Of a stretch of 35,859 bases of DNA, positions 32,275 through 35,859 are shown piece after piece. The DNA comes from Candidatus Paralachnospira sangeri (lineage in GTDB: Bacteria; Bacillota; Clostridia; Lachnospirales; Lachnospiraceae). How positions within the stretch are numbered: position 1 is the stretch's first letter; each line of letters opens with the position of its first letter. Under the pieces are notes generated by a model that saw nothing but the letters and a program-made list of their open reading frames with translations, was not told where the DNA came from and searched no databases. Both the position numbers and the translations under genes were made by a program. The stretch is from the NCBI GenBank assembly GCA_904397815.1, contig CAJFOT010000008.1, positions 1 to 35,859 on the forward strand. Reading direction: 5' to 3'.

Positions 32275-32293
32275 ACCGCCAGAAGCCCCAGCC
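32252..32293. terminator. Hairpin at the convergent ends of GT2 and YtvI-like genes
   Basis: GGCTGGGGC (32252-32260) pairs with GCCCCAGCC (32285-32293), and TCTGGC (32262-32267) with GCCAGA (32278-32283), leaving one mismatch. The GT2 stop codon is in the loop. T tracts are poor on both sides. Confidence 0.5.
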
Positions 32294-32301
32294 GGCCAGG
32301 A

Positions 32302-33333
32302 TCAGTACATTGTCAGAATCTCCCGAATCATCAAATAGCCCGCCGGACCCAGCAGCATCCCCCACAATCCGAAGACACTGAGGCCTACATAAATCGAAAT
32401 CAGGGTTTCCAGCCCCGTGATCCCCATCTCATTTCCCATCAGCCGGGCCTCCGCAAATTCTCTGAAAAAATAACAGATTCCATAGATCACCAGCAGCCCT
32501 GCTGCCAGCAGGTATTTTTTCTGAAATACACTGATAATAGCCCATGGAATCAGTACTGTACCTGTTCCCAGAATGGGCAGTACATCCACGAACCCCAGCG
32601 CAATTCCGGCAGCCACAGGATAAGGATTTCCCAGAATCCACAGACCGGCGATACAAATGCCCGTCACCACCAGGAGAATCAGCAGCTGGCTCTTAAAATA
32701 TGCGCCTCCCGCCACCGCCAGACGCCGGCACAGCGCAGTAACCTCGGTACCGAAAGTAGCGCTCTGCTGCCGTTTCTTTAACTCATCCATCTCCGTCACC
32801 GACAGAATACAGGCAATCACCGATACCGCAAAGATTGTCAGCGCTTTTGCCGCCCATTTTACTGCCGGCACCGACATCCCTGCCATCGCCGGCATCAGCC
32901 TTTCTTCTATCTGCGCATCCACAAAGGTTCGCGCTTTCTCCGTAGCGCTCACCAGTATTCCATCCGGCAGCGACAGTGCCTCCTCCGCCTGACGACAGCA
33001 GGAAAACACAAGTTCCTCCGCATCCTCCAGAATCTGAGGGAAATGAGCGGAAATGCTGCTCAGCTGCTCAATCAGCATTCCCCCCAGCAGATACAAAACC
33101 ACGCCGGCGATACCTGCTTCTGCCGCCAGCAGAACGCTGGCACTGAGTCCCTCTGGTATTCGCAGATGCTTTTTCAGCCATACCGTCACTTTTTTCATCC
33201 TGACCGCCAGAAACCACCCAATCACAAACGGAACCACAACAGGCAGTACAAACCGGAATCCCAGGTACACCAGCAGTACCGCCAATATGAAAAGCCCTCC
33301 CCGCAGCAGCTTCTCTTTCTTAATCTCCCGCAT
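32302..33333 (-). CDS. AI-2E-family transporter-like protein, YtvI type
   Basis: The 343-residue protein has about eight membrane helices in the AI-2 exporter/YtvI arrangement. A hydrophobic N-terminal pair is followed by a long amphipathic cytosolic-type region (about 90-150). The conserved end has GFVDVLPILGTGTVLIPWA, FREFAEARLMGNEMG and LISIYVGLSVFG. The latter fits the sporulation membrane protein YtvI. ATG 33333 is preferred because AGGGTGG lies about 7 nt upstream; ATG 33363 has none. Transport substrate and the sporulation role are inferred from the family. Confidence 0.82.
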   Translation of the reverse strand: MREIKKEKLLRGGLFILAVLLVYLGFRFVLPVVVPFVIGWFLAVRMKKVTVWLKKHLRIPEGLSASVLLAAEAGIAGVVLYLLGGMLIEQLSSISAHFPQILEDAEELVFSCCRQAEEALSLPDGILVSATEKARTFVDAQIEERLMPAMAGMSVPAVKWAAKALTIFAVSVIACILSVTEMDELKKRQQSATFGTEVTALCRRLAVAGGAYFKSQLLILLVVTGICIAGLWILGNPYPVAAGIALGFVDVLPILGTGTVLIPWAIISVFQKKYLLAAGLLVIYGICYFFREFAEARLMGNEMGITGLETLISIYVGLSVFGLWGMLLGPAGYLMIREILTMY

Positions 33334-33430
33334 ACAAAAACCACCCTCACTGCTTTCAGCCATATAGCTATAGCATAAGCAGTTCAGGCGGCTTTATTCT
33401 TTGATTTCCAACCAATTATGTCCAGTGCGC

Positions 33431-34120
33431 TTACACCTTAAACCGGTATCCCACGCCCCAAATAGTTTCAATATACTGGGGCTTTGCCGTATTAAACTCT
33501 ATCTTCTCACGGATCTTCTTAATGTGAACGGTAACCGTGGCGATGTCGCCCACCGATTCCATATCCCAGATTTTATTAAACAGTTCCTCCTTGGTATACA
33601 CATGGTTGGGATTCTGGGCCAGGAAGGTCAGCAGGTCAAATTCCTTTGTGGTAAACTGCTTTTCTTCTCCATTCACATAAACCCGCCGGGCTGTCTTATC
33701 AATCTTTAAGCCCCGGATCTCAATAATCTCATTCTCCGTTGATGTGCTGCCGATCAAACGCTCATACCGGGCCAGATGGGCCTTTACTCTGGCCACCAAC
33801 TCACTGGGGCTGAATGGCTTTGTGATATAGTCGTCCGCTCCCAGGCCCAGGCCTCTGATTTTGTCGATGTCATCCTTCTTGGCAGACACCATCAGAATCG
33901 GTGTATTTTTTGTTTTTCTGATTTTTTTGCAGATCTCAAAGCCGTCGATCTCCGGCAGCATCAGATCCAGAATATAGAGATCAAAGTCCTCTTTCAGCGC
34001 CCGCTCCAGCCCCTTATTTCCAGATGTCTCAATCTCCACATCAAACCCGCTCAGTTCCAGGTAATCCTTCTCCAGCTCCGCTATGGTTTCCTCATCCTCA
34101 ATAATTAATAATTTACTCAT
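33431..34120 (-). CDS. OmpR/PhoB-type response regulator
   Basis: The 229-residue two-domain regulator has a receiver with acidic pocket IIEDEET, phospho-acceptor Asp52 in LDLMLPE, the conserved Thr/Ser in MVSAK and Lys in TKPF. A winged-helix effector follows with TTKEFDLLTFLAQNP and VTVHIKKIREKI, ending WGVGYRFKV. Its ATG overlaps the end of the sensor kinase gene by 8 nt, so the pair is translationally coupled. The regulon is not evident. It is not next to pst, and I do not call it PhoP. Confidence 0.93.
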   Translation of the reverse strand: MSKLLIIEDEETIAELEKDYLELSGFDVEIETSGNKGLERALKEDFDLYILDLMLPEIDGFEICKKIRKTKNTPILMVSAKKDDIDKIRGLGLGADDYITKPFSPSELVARVKAHLARYERLIGSTSTENEIIEIRGLKIDKTARRVYVNGEEKQFTTKEFDLLTFLAQNPNHVYTKEELFNKIWDMESVGDIATVTVHIKKIREKIEFNTAKPQYIETIWGVGYRFKV

Positions 34121-35606
34121 ATATAACCTCCTGATACTTTCTCAGTACAAAATGCATGACAGTGCCTGTAGACTCCCGGCTGGTGGCCCAGATCTTTCCG
34201 CCGTGATCCTCAATAATTTTCCTGACGATGGACAGGCCGATTCCGCTTCCTCCCTGGGAAGAATTTCTGGAAGCGTCCGTCCGGTAAAACCGGTCGAAAA
34301 TGTATGGCAGGTCCTTTTGTGCAATCCCTCTGCCGTTATCTTCTATTTCCACCTGTATAAAATCGCCCCGGTCCTTAATTCTGATATTAATAATGCCCCG
34401 ACGTTTATCCAGGTATTTCACAGAATTGCTGATAATATTGTTAATCACCCGCTTCATCTGTTCCGCGTCGGCGATCACCACCGTATCCTCATCGCAGTAA
34501 TTGAAATACCCCAGTTCAATATTTTTCGCCTCCAGCTCGATACCCACCTCATCGATACAGTCTTTAAAATAGCTGGCCACATTAATTTTGGTAAAAACAT
34601 AGGGAATTTTATTTGTATCGATCTTACTGTAGAAGGTCAGCTCATCGATCAGCTTATCCATATCGTTGGCCTTATTATATATGGTTCGAATATATTTATC
34701 CAGCCGCTCCGGCGAGGATGCCACACCGTCCATAATACCTTCCACATAGCCTTTGATGGCAGTAATCGGAGTTTTCAGGTCATGGGATATATTGCTCAGC
34801 AGCTCTTTGCTCTCCATATCATACTGAATCTTTTCCTCTGTGGACTGCTTCAGCCGCAGCCGCATCTCCTCAAAATCCATGCACAGCTGGCCGATCTCAT
34901 CCTTCGTGTTCTGCACCTCCATGACAAAATCCAGATTGCCCTCTTTAATCTCCCTAGTTGCTTTCTGCAGCTGAGTCAGCGGCTGAACAATCGAACGGTA
35001 AATCCAGGTAATCAGAATTGCCGCAGTAAACAGCAGTATAATTACCACCGCAATAAACATCTCCACCATCATGGTCCGAACTTCCGGCAAAACGATGCTC
35101 ATGGGCGTCACGATATAGGCTGATCCCTCCGAACCGTCCGAAAACCGGAAATCCTGCTGCTTCACCAGACATTTTGTCTCACTGCCTGTATAAATTCCTC
35201 CATCGCTGAAACGACTGGCTTCTCCATAGGCCGGCAGCTGCTCGATCAGTTTCACCGGCATGGAATCCACGCCGCTGTATATGATCTGTCCGCCCTTTCT
35301 CACTACCAGATAGGAATGCCGTCCTTCCAGTTCCTGATTCCACTGTTCCAGCACAATGCTGTCCATAAACTGATCCGGATCTTCTTTAACCTCCTGTTCC
35401 AGCTTCTCCTGGATTGCCTCTGTCATACTGTCAAAAAATTGAATGGAAGTGCCATATATCATATCCTGTACATCTTCCACCCCATAGGTCCGCTCCAGAG
35501 CTCTGGCCTGATAATTATTCAGCCCCGCCAGTACCACGCAAAAAAGAAGAACAGGAACCAGTATAATGATTAAAAAGGCTGTCAGCAGCCTGTTTCTCAG
35601 CTTCAT
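34113..35606 (-). CDS. Sensor histidine kinase
   Basis: The 497-residue protein has an N-terminal membrane helix (about 7-28), an extracytoplasmic sensor region (about 30-172), a second helix (about 175-200) and a HAMP segment. The HisKA box SNISHDLKTPI carries His275. The ATPase domain has an N-box near NNIISNSVKY, DNGRGI, FDRFYR and GGSGIGLSIV. It phosphorylates the partner regulator encoded immediately downstream. AGAGGAAG precedes ATG 35606. The sensor domain is not one I recognise, so the stimulus is unknown. Confidence 0.93.
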   Translation of the reverse strand: MKLRNRLLTAFLIIILVPVLLFCVVLAGLNNYQARALERTYGVEDVQDMIYGTSIQFFDSMTEAIQEKLEQEVKEDPDQFMDSIVLEQWNQELEGRHSYLVVRKGGQIIYSGVDSMPVKLIEQLPAYGEASRFSDGGIYTGSETKCLVKQQDFRFSDGSEGSAYIVTPMSIVLPEVRTMMVEMFIAVVIILLFTAAILITWIYRSIVQPLTQLQKATREIKEGNLDFVMEVQNTKDEIGQLCMDFEEMRLRLKQSTEEKIQYDMESKELLSNISHDLKTPITAIKGYVEGIMDGVASSPERLDKYIRTIYNKANDMDKLIDELTFYSKIDTNKIPYVFTKINVASYFKDCIDEVGIELEAKNIELGYFNYCDEDTVVIADAEQMKRVINNIISNSVKYLDKRRGIINIRIKDRGDFIQVEIEDNGRGIAQKDLPYIFDRFYRTDASRNSSQGGSGIGLSIVRKIIEDHGGKIWATSRESTGTVMHFVLRKYQEVIYE

Positions 35607-35639
35607 CCTTCATTCTTCCTCTCAAAAACATATACATGT

Positions 35640-35645
35640 ATTATA
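35640..35645 (-). promoter_or_regulatory. Extended -10 promoter of the two-component pair
   Basis: On the minus strand TGC-TATAAT gives an extended -10, about 34 nt before the kinase ATG. The -35 is poor. The remaining edge sequence to 35859 shows no convincing gene or recognised RNA. Confidence 0.45.
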
Positions 35646-35859
35646 GCATAGCCATAGAAAAATAAGTAGAAATTCGGCATAAAGATTATAAATTTTTCGT
35701 GAAAAACAGCGGGCAGAAGCATATGGCATATGTTTTCGTTCACGGACAAGCAGGAGGAACGAACCGCCGGACAGGGAGGCAACGCTCTGGGACACAGCGC
35801 CATATGGGCGGGACATTCTGCCGCTTGATTCCCGGCCCGAACAGGTACTAAGCAGATGA

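Noticed and set aside
34083-35123. A 346-codon open frame antisense to the sensor kinase
   Set aside because: It overlaps the kinase catalytic domains on the other strand, with no ribosome site or recognisable domain.
33431-35606. PhoP/PhoR as partners of the pst operon
   Set aside because: The genes are 25 kb away and the sequence is generic for OmpR-type pairs; nothing specific supports the name.
35700-35859. Possible SRP or other structural RNA at the right edge (CTAAGCAGATGA resembles an SRP RNA segment)
   Set aside because: The diagnostic GGAAG tetraloop region is missing, and the rest does not fit SRP, RNase P, tmRNA or 6S RNA.

Overview
The window looks like a chromosomal segment of an anaerobic, spore-forming Firmicute, most likely a gut Lachnospiraceae (Clostridia). 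The reasons are strong AGGAGG ribosome sites, sigma-A promoters, a CotS-type spore-coat kinase homologue, a YtvI-like sporulation membrane protein, [FeFe]-hydrogenase maturases HydE and HydF, an MttB-superfamily methyltransferase, and a SpaA/Cna_B surface protein with an SPDTG sorting signal. The genus is inference; no rRNA is present.

Left part (1-4240): a two-stem hairpin resembling an IS200/IS605 end sits at the window edge and coincides with the broken 3' end of an AraC-type sensor/regulator gene. An APH-fold kinase and a non-pyrrolysine MttB-family methyltransferase follow as a likely pair. Next is a separately promoted His/Cys-rich protein with 60-bp tandem repeats, closed by a long bidirectional terminator.

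Phosphate region (4250-8820, minus strand): pstS-pstC-pstA-pstB-phoU, with four PhoP-box-like hexamers in front of pstS and an attenuator-like hairpin between pstS and pstC. Then come a DEAD-box RNA helicase (minus) and a hemolysin III/PAQR membrane protein (plus), each with a visible promoter.

Surface region (11540-16650, minus): a 1335-residue Cna_B-repeat adhesin with a long leader is followed by a PrcB-like lipoprotein. The adhesin's N-terminal thioester-type domain has Arg where the motif Gln is expected. A LysR remnant lies between the adhesin leader and the pgm terminator.

Housekeeping and sporulation (16650-25640): phosphoglucomutase, a CotS-like protein with a candidate sigma-E-type promoter, tRNA-Lys(CTT), an Rpn/PD-(D/E)XK nuclease gene, thioredoxin with a 49-residue upstream partner, trmB, a TIGR01906-type membrane protein, a D-Ala-D-Ala carboxypeptidase, and a DEDDh exonuclease with a Cys cluster and basic tail.

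Right part (25740-35859): a GT-C-type membrane protein with a C-terminal discoidin-like domain lies directly upstream of hydE and hydF. After these come a GntR/FCD regulator, a GT2 glycosyltransferase, a YtvI-like protein (minus), and a sensor kinase/response regulator pair (minus). No complete novel defence or mobile system is evident. The best leads are the kinase-MttB pair, the His-rich repeat protein, the altered thioester motif, and the disrupted gene at the left edge.
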